NCBI GenBank assembly: GCA_004802725.1
Contig: SGPM01000264.1
Coordinates: forward strand, 1-39,150
Length of the DNA: 39,150 bases
Direction of reading: 5' to 3'
Source: Antrodiella citrinella
Taxonomy: Eukaryota > Basidiomycota > Agaricomycetes > Polyporales > Steccherinaceae
The notes below the pieces were generated by a model. It saw only the letters and a list, made by a program, of their open reading frames with translations. It was not told the origin of the DNA and searched no databases. How positions within the stretch are numbered: position 1 is the first letter of the stretch; each line of letters begins with the position of its first letter. Below are positions 1 through 10,541 of this stretch, one piece after another. The position numbers and the translations under genes are program-made.

Positions 1-825
1 TACTGAATCATGAGTGATCATATAACTGCACTATGATTATACAAAACAATCAATGGAACTTGAAGCTATACTATGATTACACTGAACCATGATAAATGCA
101 TGCGATATTACAAGTGTCAGAGAGATTCAACAAAATTATCGACATTACATGGGTCCCTTGTAATTTTGTCTGATGTCGGTGTGATTTAGAGAAGTAGGTT
201 TTTCCTGATGCGCGGCCCCTATCGTCCATTGGTCCAGACACTCTCGGACCTATTTCTGTCCACTTCGTACCGCTCGCGGATTCTCTCAATTGTGTTTTAC
301 CGACCACACAGTCACGACGTATCTATTCTGGGCGGTCTAGTACTTCTCCGCAGGCCCCATAGCTATTTCGGTACTTCGCCCGTGCGGCTTCGCAGGTCAG
401 CGGGTGTTGCGCGAGTCATCTTGGACAGCACACGAACATCCTCGGACTACTCTACTCTATTCCTAGAACCTCGGCCCACACTTACGCCCTTACGTGGTGT
501 CCTCCTCCAGGAGTACCCCCATTGTTGGGTGTGTTTCTTCTGCGTTCAGGAGCCCGTCTGGTGCATCAGCGAGCCCTCACGCACACCGCAGGCTGATGAG
601 GATTACAAACATTGTGTGTCGCAACATGGACCGGCCTATCATTCTGCAAATGGCTGTCACTGCGGTTGTGCTGTTTTCTTTGGCGCGGAAGATTTGTCGA
701 AGGATGCAAGTGTTCTACGACTTGTCTCTCGGTCACGTATCCGACTAGAGCGGGGCAGTCGTGTCGGGATTCCTGAGACGCCAGCCCTATGGCGCAGTCA
801 AATGCCAATACATGCTGAATACAGT
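1..825. other. Left-edge intergenic region, no gene seen
   Basis: No reading frame here looks coding: the longer open frames lack recognisable domains and run over the tRNA. The first 200 bases are AT-rich and hold two imperfect short repeats: ACTGAATCATGA at 3 is matched by ACTGAACCATGA at about 80, and CTATGATTATAC by CTATGATTACAC. From about 205 the composition becomes GC-richer without an obvious gene. It could contain the end of a gene lying left of the window or an untranslated RNA, but nothing visible proves either. Confidence 0.5.
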
Positions 826-921
826 GCCGGGATAGCTCAGTTGGGAGAGCAGCAGACTGAAGTGTGGTTTGAACACGCAGTTGTGTTCTGAAGGTCCCGT
901 GTTCAATCCACGGTCCTGGCA
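826..921 (+). tRNA. tRNA-Phe (GAA) with a 23-nt intron
   Basis: The transcript folds as a complete cloverleaf. Acceptor strand GCCGGGA (826-832) pairs with TCCTGGC (914-920), with A921 as discriminator. The D arm is GCTC-AGTTGGGA-GAGC, and the T arm is CCGTG-TTCAATC-CACGG. The anticodon GAA is at 859-861, followed by G37. An intron of about 23 nt (863-885) sits at the canonical 37/38 position, after which TTCTG closes the anticodon stem. The outermost anticodon-stem pair would be G27 with A43, a mismatch. T-runs at 927-930 and 940-944 are suitable RNA polymerase III terminators. The intragenic A and B boxes are present (GTTCAATCC for the B box). Confidence 0.93.
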
Positions 922-926
922 TTTCC

Positions 927-944
927 TTTTGATTGTCCCTTTTT
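927..944 (+). terminator. Pol III terminator of tRNA-Phe
   Basis: A run of four T (927-930) and a second run of five T (940-944) follow the tRNA 3' end within 25 bases, the usual RNA polymerase III stop signal. Confidence 0.7.
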
Positions 945-1526
945 GCCTTCTTGTTGTTTCATCGGAATATTGGGGATGAGCAGACGCGACGCAAAAAGTA
1001 TGTGCGGAAGACAAATCCCAGCCGCGCTCGGGAGAGTCCGATCGGAGTCCGAAAACTAAAAGATAGATCCAGATCCGTTGACCAATTGCAAGATCCCTGA
1101 AAAAACGCATAGACATACTACTCGCATGAGTCGGGGCTACTCAAAATGTAGCTCTTTCCCGCGAGAACTTGAAAGTGTGTTGAGGAAGTCTGAATCAGTG
1201 CAAGCTTAAGTCTTTCGAGCAAAACAAGCAGTTGAACTGTACCCGCTAAGGCGAAACTCACCAGAAAGTTACCAGACGTTCTGCTCTGGTCCTTACCTTC
1301 ATTCTGTAAATCCGACCAGGTAGAACCGTCTGATCCCGAGGCTAGTAAATGCGCAAGACGAAATCATCTGTGGTCGTTGTGATTTTCGACTCAAATGGGT
1401 GCCGTGAAAACCACACGCTGACGACGACCTTGCGCTTGGCAGTGAGCGACGACAGAAAGAAGGAGGGCAGTAACGCATGAATTTCCGTCTTTGGTGTTAT
1501 TGGTAGCCTACAACAACATAGATCGA
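945..1526. other. Intergenic, nothing recognised
   Basis: This stretch lies between the tRNA and the 3' end of the minus-strand zinc-finger gene. It should include that gene's 3' untranslated region. No coding frame, repeat or RNA gene is visible. Confidence 0.5.
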
Positions 1527-3387
1527 TCATCCATGGGCAGGCTTCGGACCCTCCAGCAGGAGGGGCGAGGCAAATGTGAGCATGTTCCCCTGTTCAATCT
1601 CTTTCTCCAACTTGATCCTCTTGCGACGCCGCCCGTACTCGAGAGCGCCCCCAGCATGCGTCACCTTGATGTGTCGCTTCAAGAGATCTTGTCGGACGAA
1701 GCTCTTCTCTTGATACGGCGCACAGATCTCGCAGGTATAAGGTTTGAGCCCCCCGTGGCTGGACATGTGTCGTTTGCATTCGTTCTTGCGGAGGAACTTC
1801 ATCTCGCTAGGAACGTCGTCAGCACTGTGTGGACATACGTAGACCGACAGTATGAACGTACCAGAAGTCGCATTGGAACGGTCTGAACTCCACATGTGAG
1901 CCGACATGAACGAGGATGTGATCGCGTCGTCTATTCATCTGCTTGCAGTTCTTGACGTAGCACCGAAATTCATCGAGTCGTTCCCCAGTCTCGGAGAGCT
2001 TCCCAGCATAAGTCGCCAACCAAGCCTTGTCGATGTCCTGTCCAGGGTTCTGAAGACGAAACTCCGCGGCCTTGGCGCGGAGTTCTTCCAAGTCGATGCC
2101 TAGATGCGCCGAAAAGACAGAGTTTCTATTAGCAGCCACAAGAGCAGTGATGTCGCCTAGAGGAGCGCGCGGAGCGGGTACAGCTTCGATCAAGAGCGGA
2201 GATTTCGGAGTAGAGAGCGGCTTCATAGGCAACATATCCGCTAGGTTTGGACTCGGCGGGAAAGAAATAGTACCAGATCGCGTAGGAAGCGGCGGAACGG
2301 GGAGACCCTGATCGTTGGTGTATGGCTGAAGGATAGGTGTGGATTTGTTGGAGCGCACCAGAGCTTGGGATAGTGTGGGTGACTTGATCGGCTCTTTCTT
2401 GACCGCCGAGCCTGACAAGACATAGACGATAGCATCCACATCTGCATCGGTAAAGTTCACCATAGTTGGCGCATCAGGATCGGCGGAGGGCGGATACTGG
2501 ATGGAATCGCATGGCGGAGGACTGGGGCCTGCGGGGCTATGGGGAGGGTCCACGTCCATCTCTTGTATTTGATCATTCCCAACGTTGCTATCGTGATTTC
2601 CCATGAGCAAGGCAGGATTGATACAGAGAGAGGGCGGACGTTGGCTGAGCGCATACTCGCGCATGTTGAAATCCGCGAAAAGTCCAATGAGAGGCTCCGT
2701 AGGTGCAACGCGTGGCTTGTCGAATAACACAAACGGTCTGCCGCTTGAGCTTGATGCGAACTCGTCCGTCATGTTCACATCCAAGAAAGTGGACATGGTA
2801 GGAGGCCATTCGATATCCTGACTCGGAGAATGCGCCATGAAATCGTCGTTTGGGCAAGAAGAATAGGCATCCATGGGGTCGTCAGTGACTAAGATGGCTG
2901 GATTGAGCGAGAGATCAAGCATAGGACTGTCATAGGTACGCAGGATGCGTGAAGTCTCCGACGTACAGAATGCCGTGTTTTCCAATTCGAGTTGACGCAG
3001 GGATGGACCATATCGCGTGCCGCTGGAGAAGCTAGACACTGTCGGCAGACGAAGAGGCAATGCGACGGGCTGCGGGTATGATAGAGAGCCATGGCCTCCT
3101 ACGTCGGAAAAGGAAGGGCTAATCGAGATTCCAAGACCTGTGAGAGGTTGTCGATAGGCTACTTTGATGGGCGAGTGGTACCAGGGTTGCGCGAGGGGTT
3201 GACGCAGAGAGAAGTCCGTCGGAGCCAGGTAGGAAGTCTGGAGAAGAGGACTCTTGAGGTATTGTCCTGAGTACAATAATGGGGGCGTTCGCGCCGCCAG
3301 CGTCGCGGTCTGTTGAAACGAGCGTGTGGACGGGCTGGAGGCCTTCGGGGAATCGGATACAAAACTATAGTTGAAGGAACGTTTCAT
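1527..3387 (-). CDS. C2H2 zinc-finger protein, three C-terminal fingers
   Basis: Two exons, 3387-1862 and 1806-1527, encode about 601 residues. The 55-bp intron (1807-1861) has a GTACGT donor, a GCTGAC branch site and a CTAG acceptor, and splits the second Cys codon of finger 2. Residues 1-470 are Ser/Pro-rich and low-complexity. Finger 1 is C476-x4-C-x12-H-x3-H. Finger 2 is C506-x2-C-x12-H-x3-H, which supports this acceptor over the nearer CACAG. Finger 3 is C534-x2-C, a longer loop, then H554-x4-H559. A basic patch (YGRRRKRIKLEK) follows, a likely nuclear localisation signal. The layout suggests a sequence-specific nuclear transcription factor; its targets cannot be inferred. It is divergent from the flavoprotein gene at 3626 across 238 bp, so the two probably share a promoter region. 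I do not recognise a named orthologue. Confidence 0.85.
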
Positions 3388-3625
3388 AGTCGTAAGAGTC
3401 GTAAAGTCTTGATGTCTTGAAAAATAGGATGGGTTAGGATAGAAATATAGAGATTAGGAACTGTTGAGCTAGGGTAGGATGTTGTGAGGTCCAGGTCAGC
3501 CACAGGATAGGCGCCATTCAACTTTCGGTTTTGGTTCGCGCCTTTGTTTGGTGCTGCTTGGCAAGGGCTTCTCCGAAGTTCCCATACTTAGCCAGGTCGC
3601 GTTCACATCCTCTCGTTCGTCATTC

Positions 3626-4823
3626 ATGAGTTTCCATCGTGTTCCGGCCTGCAAAGTGATTCTTCGTGGTCATGGTCTGCAGAATTTCACCTCTGGTGCA
3701 TCTGCACCGCCTCCGAGACGACGCTCCCCTTTAGCCATCTCGGCCGTCGCAGGCGGTGCAGCACTCGTCACTGCGTATTTCTTTTGGCCAGACAATTCGC
3801 GTTCAGCACCAACATATGAGAACGCTAAGCTCTCTGCGACTCACTTCACACCAGTTACCGTCACTTCTAGCGAACCATGCTCCAACCCCAACACTCGACT
3901 CATTACTCTCACTATACCCAAACAATCCCTCCCAGATATCCAAGACGCGTCATTCGGGCCTATCTGGTCTATATTCATCAAGGACGACGACATTCAAGTT
4001 GAACGACCCTATACACCCTTAGAAGGGGTCGACAATGAAGGCAATATGAAGTTCTGGATCAAGAGGTATCCAAAGGGCGAAGTTGGGAGGTGGATACTCT
4101 CCAAGGCTATGGGAGAGAAAATTGAGATACGTGGGCCTTTGAAGACATGGCCATGGCAAGGGGAGAAATGGGACGAGATAGTCATGGTACGCCGCGTTCT
4201 ATCATGAGCCGCTTGCAACGAGAGTCCATCTGACTGACAGTAAGGTCTCAGGAGGTACCGGCATAACACCTTTCTATCAACTGCTACACCACGAGCTATT
4301 CTCGCAACCCTCTGAATCGTCGAAGACACGGTTCACATTATTGCACGCCTCCCGGTCGTCGGGAGAGCTCCCACCGCCAGAAATACTTGATCCTATCATG
4401 TCATATTCTCGGACAAATCCCACCAGGCTGAGGTTCTCACTGTACGTGGATTCTCTGGATGCTGACAACGCATCGGCGATCGCAAAACGTGGCCTCCACG
4501 AAGGGCGGATTGGCAGACGTGCCTTGGAGGCAGCCACTAATTTAGACGTGAACACGTCGTGGTGGCAAAGGCTATTCAGAGCGTTAGGTCTCACCCAACG
4601 TGGAAGTACGCCCGACCGCAAAGTCCTGTTTCTTGTTTGTGGTCCCGAACCGTGAGTGCGGCATCCTGATGATGCACTGCAACTGCTAAGAGTCTGTTCT
4701 CATGTCACCTCCAGGATGATTGCGGGTATTGCGGGACCGTTCGGGCGCAACATGTCTCAAGGCCCGGTGGGAGGTATCCTCGGTGAGATGGGGTACAAGA
4801 GGGAGCAAGTGTGGAAGCTTTGA
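3626..4823 (+). CDS. Mitochondrial NADH-cytochrome b5 reductase/Cyc2-like flavoprotein
   Basis: Exons 3626-4186, 4245-4651 and 4715-4823 encode 358 residues. Introns are 58 and 63 bp; in the first, the nearer CAG acceptor would give an immediate stop, so TAAG at 4241-4244 is used. The N-terminus is basic and is followed by a hydrophobic segment (about residues 37-54), as expected for an inner-membrane mitochondrial protein. The FAD-binding signature RPYTPLEG is at residues 127-134. The NAD-binding pieces are VSGGTGITPF (188-197) and CGPEPMIAGIAGP from residue 319. The family transfers electrons from NAD(P)H through FAD. The order of presequence, membrane segment and reductase fits both the Cyc2 branch (cytochrome c heme attachment in yeast) and other b5-reductase-like proteins, and I cannot separate them. 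No ATG lies further upstream in this frame. Confidence 0.85.
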
Positions 4824-5216
4824 TACATAGAATGGATGTCGGGCTTTGGTGTCCTCTCTGATGCGTGTGAATGCGGGGACATTCCAGTGTGTTGGGGTCG
4901 AACGAAATAAGAAAGTCAGACCACACGTGTGTTGGCTTCGCGTCCCAATCACGTTCGGTATGTTTGATTTATTTTGTGGCGAGATTTTGCCAATGTCACA
5001 TCGGCCGATGCGTGACATGGGGTGTGACGCGACATCCCCAACGACGGGAAACGGTCGGAGCGCCGACTCAGATGAGAGTCATTGGTGTGACGTGGTGTGA
5101 CGTGAGCTGCTTGAATCTGAATTTCTCCTTACCAAGCAACCTTTCCACATTCCTCATCGCCGTGTCCTTATAATCATCTTCTCATCCCTCTTCCTCCTGC
5201 TCACCTCTTTTCCCAA
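4824..5216. other. Intergenic, DRE2 promoter region
   Basis: About 390 bp between the flavoprotein stop and the DRE2 start. It carries three copies of GTGTGACG (listed separately) and a TTATAAT stretch near 5168, about 50 bp before the ATG. No gene is seen. Confidence 0.5.
5022..5102 (+). promoter_or_regulatory. Three GTGTGACG copies upstream of DRE2
   Basis: GTGTGACG occurs at 5022-5029, 5085-5092 and 5095-5102; the last two are exactly 10 bp apart, one helical turn. The core TGACG is half of a CRE/ATF-type bZIP site. The copies lie 115-195 bp upstream of the DRE2 ATG. A role in DRE2 control is inference. Confidence 0.4.
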
Positions 5217-6313
5217 ATGGCTCCCTCCGCAGTGTACATTCCACTCGCCGTCGAGTCCAACGACCACAAGGTCTTCGTTGCCACCCCGCTCAAGGGTACC
5301 GCCCTCGCCATCGGGTCGCCCAATACAGCGGAGGATGGTAGATACCAATCACTCGTATCTGGGCTAGAGGCTACGCGCAACGTGGAAAGATATATGCTGG
5401 ACCGTCTCCTTGACGGAGGTTAGATTTCCTGCTCAACTCCTGTGCAATGTGTCATTCATCTTACTTACCATCACGAATGTTCTTCCATACAGCGTCCACA
5501 CTCAGCCCATCATCTTATGCATCTGTACACATTACACTTGCCCCTTCGGACTACGATGCTCTGTCACCTCGCTTTCAAGAACTCCTCACCCAAGTCTTTC
5601 CCAGTCTCGAGCCTCTGGGCGCCCTGCACATTCTCAACTTCCCTTCGTCTATACAGACCCTCTCCTCCACATTGACCCTTGTCGGGTTCATTGTCCTTTC
5701 AACCTCAAACGATGAAGGCGCTATCATCGCTCAAAAGCCCGCACACACGGTCGGCGCATCCCTCTCACTCAAGTCTCCGTCTCCGGTAGCCCTACCCCTC
5801 CGCCGAAAAGTAGACCCCGCTCGCAAGGCCAGCAAGAAAGCGCTATGGACGCTGACATCGCCCTCGACTCCCCCGATCAATGCAGAGAGCTTGCTGACGG
5901 ACGCCGATCGTAAGCGACCCGTCCCCACCTGTGAGCCAGTGAACGCGGATGGCCCACGTCGGAAGAAGGCGTGCAAGAACTGTACATGTGGTCTCGCGGA
6001 ATTGGAAGCTGAGGAGCTGGCCCAGGGTAAGGTTGTGGTGCTCAATGGCGCAGAGAGTGGAGAGGCCGTGGAGGTTGCACAGAGCGAGAAGGACAGGTTG
6101 ATTGCTGCCGCGAAGGCTGCTCCAAAGGCCACAAGTAGCTGTGGAAGCTGCTATCTTGGGGATGCGTTCCGGTGCTCGAGTTGTCCTTACCTCGGTATGT
6201 ATTATCTGATTCTTGTACATGAGACTTTGCTCATTGGATGCCCATTGTCAGGTCTACCTGCATTCAAGCCCGGAGAGAAAGTCGAGATTGACTTTGGAAT
6301 GGATGACATCTAA
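5217..6313 (+). CDS. DRE2: Anamorsin/Dre2, electron-transfer protein of cytosolic Fe-S assembly
   Basis: Exons 5217-5418, 5493-6194 and 6252-6313 encode 321 residues. Dre2 works with the diflavin reductase Tah18 to pass electrons from NADPH to the cytosolic iron-sulfur assembly machinery. The C-terminal CIAPIN1 domain is complete. The first cluster site is C214-x13-C228-x2-C231-x-C233. The second is C284-x2-C287-x7-C295-x2-C298. The N-terminal half has the weak methyltransferase-like fold expected in fungi (around ALHILNFPSS). Intron 1 is 74 bp with a GTTAGA donor. Intron 2 is 57 bp, in frame and without a stop, and interrupts the codon just after the last cluster cysteines. The ATG context (caaATGG) is good. 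It lies in tandem with BCD1, whose start is 268 bp downstream. Confidence 0.96.
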
Positions 6314-6580
6314 TCTGATAATTATATCCCCGCATTGCTTGTTTTTGTTGTCACACTGCTGTTGAATCCTTCGTGGATTCTGGACCATACATAGATGCTT
6401 CTATTACTTGTTGAATGAGATGGTGTTGTTGTTTGGCTCGTCTTCCTCCGCCAGCGAAGCAGACTCGTGGTCAAACGAGCGCTTGATCGCGCCAATTGAT
6501 GCGGGAGCGCGTCGCGTGTGGAGTCCGACTCTCTACCACAGTACCTCATCAGCTCATCGTCGTCGACGGCAACTTGTTGA

Positions 6581-8207
6581 ATGCTCAGCGTACAGATGTC
6601 TTCCCATGCTGGCCCCAGCTCTCTTCCGATTCTACCTGCAAGCCCGACCTCCAGCGTCCCTCCCAAGCCCTCCCAAGACACACTCGACGGAGCCACGACC
6701 GTCACCATAACACCCCTCTGCGCCATCTGCACCTCCAATCTCTCGAAATACACCTGCCCCCGCTGCCAAATGCGCACCTGCTCCCTCTCGTGCTCGACGC
6801 AGCACAAGTCGCTCGGCGCGGGCTGCTCAGGCGTGCGTAACAAGGCGGCGTACGTCCCGATGAACCAGTACGGCTACATGGCGCTGATGGATGACTACAC
6901 CTTCTTGGAGGAAGTGGGAAGGAAAGTCACCGAGGCGGGGAAGGAGATTGTGCAGGGTGGGTACAAGTCCTCGGCCAGCTCGAGGCCAGGGATGCCCCCT
7001 TCCGAGGGTGGGAGGGGTGGACGGGGCAGGGGACGGGCCCGAGGCAGGGGAAGAGACGGGCCAGGGTTCGGCCAGGGTAATAACGCACATGCGAAAGCTG
7101 GGAACACGTCCAAGCGCGACCTCTTGAGGATGGAGCTGGATCTGCGGGACATCGAGATGGACATGCTTCCGGTGGGTATGGAGAAAAGGACTCTGAACCA
7201 GTCCACCTGGGATTCTACGTGCGTCGTTCTACGTATTCATTCACACCTTGACATCGTGTACCTACCTCTTCTCGTCAATATACAACAGAATGAACGTGGC
7301 GCTGATGTCGGTCGAGTTCGTCTTTCATCCGCCGAGAGACCCGTACGCGCCTTCGTCGCAAGCACCCGACCCGCCCGTCACTATCCTCACGCATCGACAT
7401 AGGCTTGACGAGACCATCTCGCAGTGCGTCCAGTTGCGCATTGCGGAAAGAGCCAAGTCTAAGAAGGAGAAAGCACCCCCGCAATGGCTCCTCGACCTGG
7501 TCACGCCGGATCCGTCCGACCCAAGCTCTTTCCATGCCCCAGCCTGCGTCATGCCGACCCTCCTAGACCCACTCGTCTCGTTACAACAATCTCGAGCCGT
7601 TGCTCTTCGTCCGGGACACATCAAGCGACATGGGTACTACAAACTTGACTTCAACGACACCCTCCACGTCGCGCTGAAATACAAGCAATTCGTGGAGTAT
7701 CCGACGATCGAAGTATGGGAGAAGGACGCGTTCACCGGGACGCTCGTGGACGACGGCGGTACGGTCGTTCACGACGATTCTGATGACAATAGGCGACCGA
7801 AGCGACGGAAGTTGGGTGTGAAGGAAGGGAAGAAGGCCATCACTGGATTGCTGGGAGGCTATGGCAGCGATGAGGACAGCGACGGGGGCAAGGATGAGCT
7901 AGAAGAGAAGAATGTGCTCAACCTTCTTGCTGGATACGTTGGGAGCGATGAGGAGGAAGAGGGAAGAGACACCGTGCCGAAACCTGTCCCGCAATACTGG
8001 GATGACGACGAGTTGGGAGATGACGACGCGGAGGGTGAGACAGACGATGAGCTGGGCGAGGAGGTAAACCCAGAGGAGCTAGCCGGGATGCTAGACAAGC
8101 TCCGACAGGCAGGCGCATTGCGAGATACCAGCGGGGATGGTCATCTGGCAGGTACGATGGACGATGAAGACCAAGTAGATTGGGGTGATTCAGATAACGA
8201 AGGCTGA
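6581..8207 (+). CDS. BCD1: Box C/D snoRNP assembly factor Bcd1 (zf-HIT)
   Basis: Exons 6581-7218 and 7289-8207 (70-bp intron) encode 518 residues. Bcd1 is a nuclear factor needed for assembly and stability of box C/D snoRNPs. The HIT zinc finger is C47-x2-C50-x8-C59-x2-C62-x4-C67-x3-C71-x3-H75-x6-C82. It is followed by an Arg/Gly tract (about 144-165), a plausible RNA-binding segment, then the conserved Bcd1 region spanning the intron (LNQSTWDST, then MNVALMSVEFVF) and HGYYKLDFND. The last 120 residues are highly acidic, with two copies of a Gly-Tyr-x-SDE motif. A second in-frame ATG at 6596 (MSSHAG) could be the real start. The gene converges on MED18, with only 48 bp between the two stop codons. 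Confidence 0.92.
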
Positions 8208-8255
8208 TCCTGAACCGGGGAACAGTTGCTTGGATCTTGGACATCACTTTCACCA

Positions 8256-9070
8256 TTAGACATCTTGTCGTCGTAGATCCAGTAGTCCTTTCATCAATAG
8301 CTGTACAGCAAGTACAGCGTCCACGGACTGGCTCAACGGTGTTTCTTGGGTGTTCCGGATCGGGCTGGCGGTCTTCACCTCGACTTCCCATAGCGTGTCC
8401 TGGTGAGCGGGCATCGGTTTCTGCGTCTTGGGGTCTACGTTTTCTTGCTGGAACATCTGTATGACCAGCGTCCCTCGACGGAAGACGTAGCCTCGTTTGT
8501 AAATTTGTGACCTCCGTCTACCAGTCGAACCTGGATTCAGCCCATTGTCCTGGAAAATGAATCCCGAGATAGACTCACACATATCCCAGGGCAGAAGCAA
8601 AACTCAACGCATCTCCAATCACCTGGCACGTCGACCAAGGTCTGACCGTCGCCTCAGGGTGCACGCGCACAGACTCTGGCTTGAGATACGAGTACAGAAG
8701 CCTACAGTCGTCCCCTTCAGTTTTCAGTTTCACACCATGACAGTGAAACATATATATATACACACCATTTGGCGTTGGGCTCCAAGAGCTCCTTCCTAGC
8801 CCTGAGCAGCACAGGCTCGTTCGTCGGGTCGCGTTCCCGCGCGTAGTGCGCGTCGAACGGCTCGAAGACGATCTCGCGAGCGTGCATTTGGTGTGCGGAT
8901 TCGCTGTGCAGGGTGATACGGTTCAAGATTGCTATACAACAGAGGTCAATGCGGTGACTCGGAATAGTGAAGGGGCATATTGATCATATGTGCACTGGAT
9001 TGACAGTACCTGGGAGGTCCTTGGAGAAGAACTCGCCGAAGAGGGCGACTTCGTATACGTGCGAGGACAT
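8256..9070 (-). CDS. MED18: Mediator complex subunit 18 (Med18/Srb5)
   Basis: Exons 9070-9010, 8931-8766, 8701-8579 and 8517-8256 encode 203 residues. Med18 is a head-module subunit of Mediator, which bridges activators and RNA polymerase II. Family features appear in order: start MSSHVYEVALFGEF; ILNRITLHSES; an acidic/basic linker; ATVRPWSTCQVIGDAL; SQIYKRGYVFRRGTL; LWEVEVKTASP; and the C-terminal VQLLMKGLLDLRRQDV. Introns are 78, 64 and 61 bp. The last acceptor (GGTAG at 8518) was chosen because it alone joins LGY to RRSQIYKRG in frame; nearer AG choices give a 31-bp intron or a frame break. The length is shorter than yeast Srb5 but normal for a basidiomycete. Confidence 0.9.
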
Positions 9071-9403
9071 GCTTGTTGTGTATTCGGTTTATGTCGACGA
9101 AGCCGCAGCTATGGACATCAAGCTGCTGAGGTAGTAGTAAAGAGAGCTGTATTTGTTCGCAGACGCCGTAAACAACAGCTACATTTCATATGCCAGAAAT
9201 ACACAATGTATGCATGCACGATAGTGAATGCATTAGAAAGGTCGTACTAGACCACGGTAAGTAGGAAAGAAAAACACAAAGCGTGGAAACGATAGCATCT
9301 TAACACAAAAATACAGTCATGAAAAGTGCGTAAGCTCGCATAAAGGGAAAACCGACAGCGATATCATAACCAAACCAAAATAGAAGATGTGCAATGTATC
9401 CTC
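9071..9403. other. Intergenic, MED18 promoter side
   Basis: Between the MED18 start and the 3' end of the forkhead gene, both on the minus strand. It must hold the MED18 promoter and the forkhead 3' untranslated region. No motif stands out. Confidence 0.5.
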
Positions 9404-10541
9404 CTAGTCCTGCGGCACATCCCCCGGGTCCTGTGGCATACCATGTGGCGGCGGCACACCATGCACGACAGCCTCCTGCGGCATCATCATCGCCGACCTC
9501 AACCTCATCAGCATGAGTCTGAAATACTCCTGATCCGCACCAGCCTTCTCCTGGTCCTCTGTCACCCGCTGAAGGGCGCCCAGCTCCTTGCGCCATGCGA
9601 GATTCCAGTTAGGGTTGCCATGTTCGTCAGTCTCAATCTCTCCCATATTCATAAGAGGGTTCATCATGCCGAAGGTTGGATCAAATCTGTATCATGTTCC
9701 TCTCATAAGGCCTTGCTCGTAATCAAAATAGGATGGTGACTTACGGAGGGAGGTAAGCAGGCGGATATGGCTGCTGTTGTCTGCTCTGCTCCGCGACGTC
9801 GGCAGGATCGAGGGGCTGCTGCACGAACTGTGCACCCGGATCGGCGAATGCTTCAGGCGGATGATAATCGATGTCTTCTTCAAGGGCGGATTGAGATTGA
9901 GACTGGTTATGCTGGTGCTTCGTACCCTTCGTTTTCTTTTTCCGCACGCGATGTACGCCTGTACGAGGATCCACGTTGTCGTTCACCGTCCAGTACGACC
10001 CTTTGCCACGGTCCGTCAGCGGACGTGGGATCTTCTCAAAACATGGGTTGAGAGAGAGGTTGTGGCGAACAGAGTTCTAAGGAGAGGCATAGATGAGACT
10101 TTGATACAATTTGCAGACGAAAATGTCGTACCTTCCACCCTGGCGGCGCGGTCCTGAAGTATGGGAACTGTTGGAGAACGATCAACACACATATCGATGT
10201 CGACAGGTAACAGAGTACTCACCCTCGATTCGATAGCATAGTAGATGTCTTCAAGGAGTAGCTTCTGATTTGGCGCGCCTTTGATCGCGTACCTTCAGAT
10301 ACATGGTCAGTGACGCGTTATCAGAGCCAGATCACCGTCGTACACACCTGATGAGTGTTGAATATGGATAGAAGGGTTTGCTCCCCGGAGGTCCATCGCG
10401 CAAGGAGTCGAGATTGATTGGCAGACCGCCAGTAAGATCATTTGGGTTTTCGGGGTAGTAGGAGTTGATAGGAGGATGCATCGCAGCTGGGTGCGGCTGA
10501 GGCATCATATCCTGTGGCATCACTGCCGGCTGCTGCGCCAT
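9404..10541 (-). CDS. Forkhead-domain transcription factor
   Basis: Exons 10541-10348, 10292-10223, 10167-10132, 10076-9745 and 9686-9404 encode 304 residues. The forkhead (winged-helix) DNA-binding domain spans about residues 55-138. It opens with [16 protein letters not shown], has the recognition-helix segment NSVRHNLSL at 101-109, and the wing segment GKGSYW at 124-129. The short N-terminus is Met/Gln/Pro-rich. The C-terminal part is Gln-rich and then Met-rich, probably an activation region. The first three introns are each exactly 55 bp and all cut the forkhead domain; the fourth is 58 bp. No FHA domain is present, so it is not a full Fkh1/Fkh2-type protein. It is divergent from the membrane protein gene at 11260. 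Confidence 0.92.

Noticed and set aside
208..891. A 227-codon open frame on the plus strand at the left end
   Set aside because: It runs through the tRNA-Phe gene, has no domain-like features and has atypical composition; open by chance.
1825..1861. A 37-bp version of the zinc-finger gene intron
   Set aside because: It joins in frame but inserts extra residues into finger 2. The 55-bp version has a branch site and gives the exact C-x2-C-x12-H-x3-H spacing.
8548..8578. A 31-bp intron option in MED18 ending at CCAG
   Set aside because: Too short compared with other introns, and the phase does not match; the 61-bp choice restores the conserved region.
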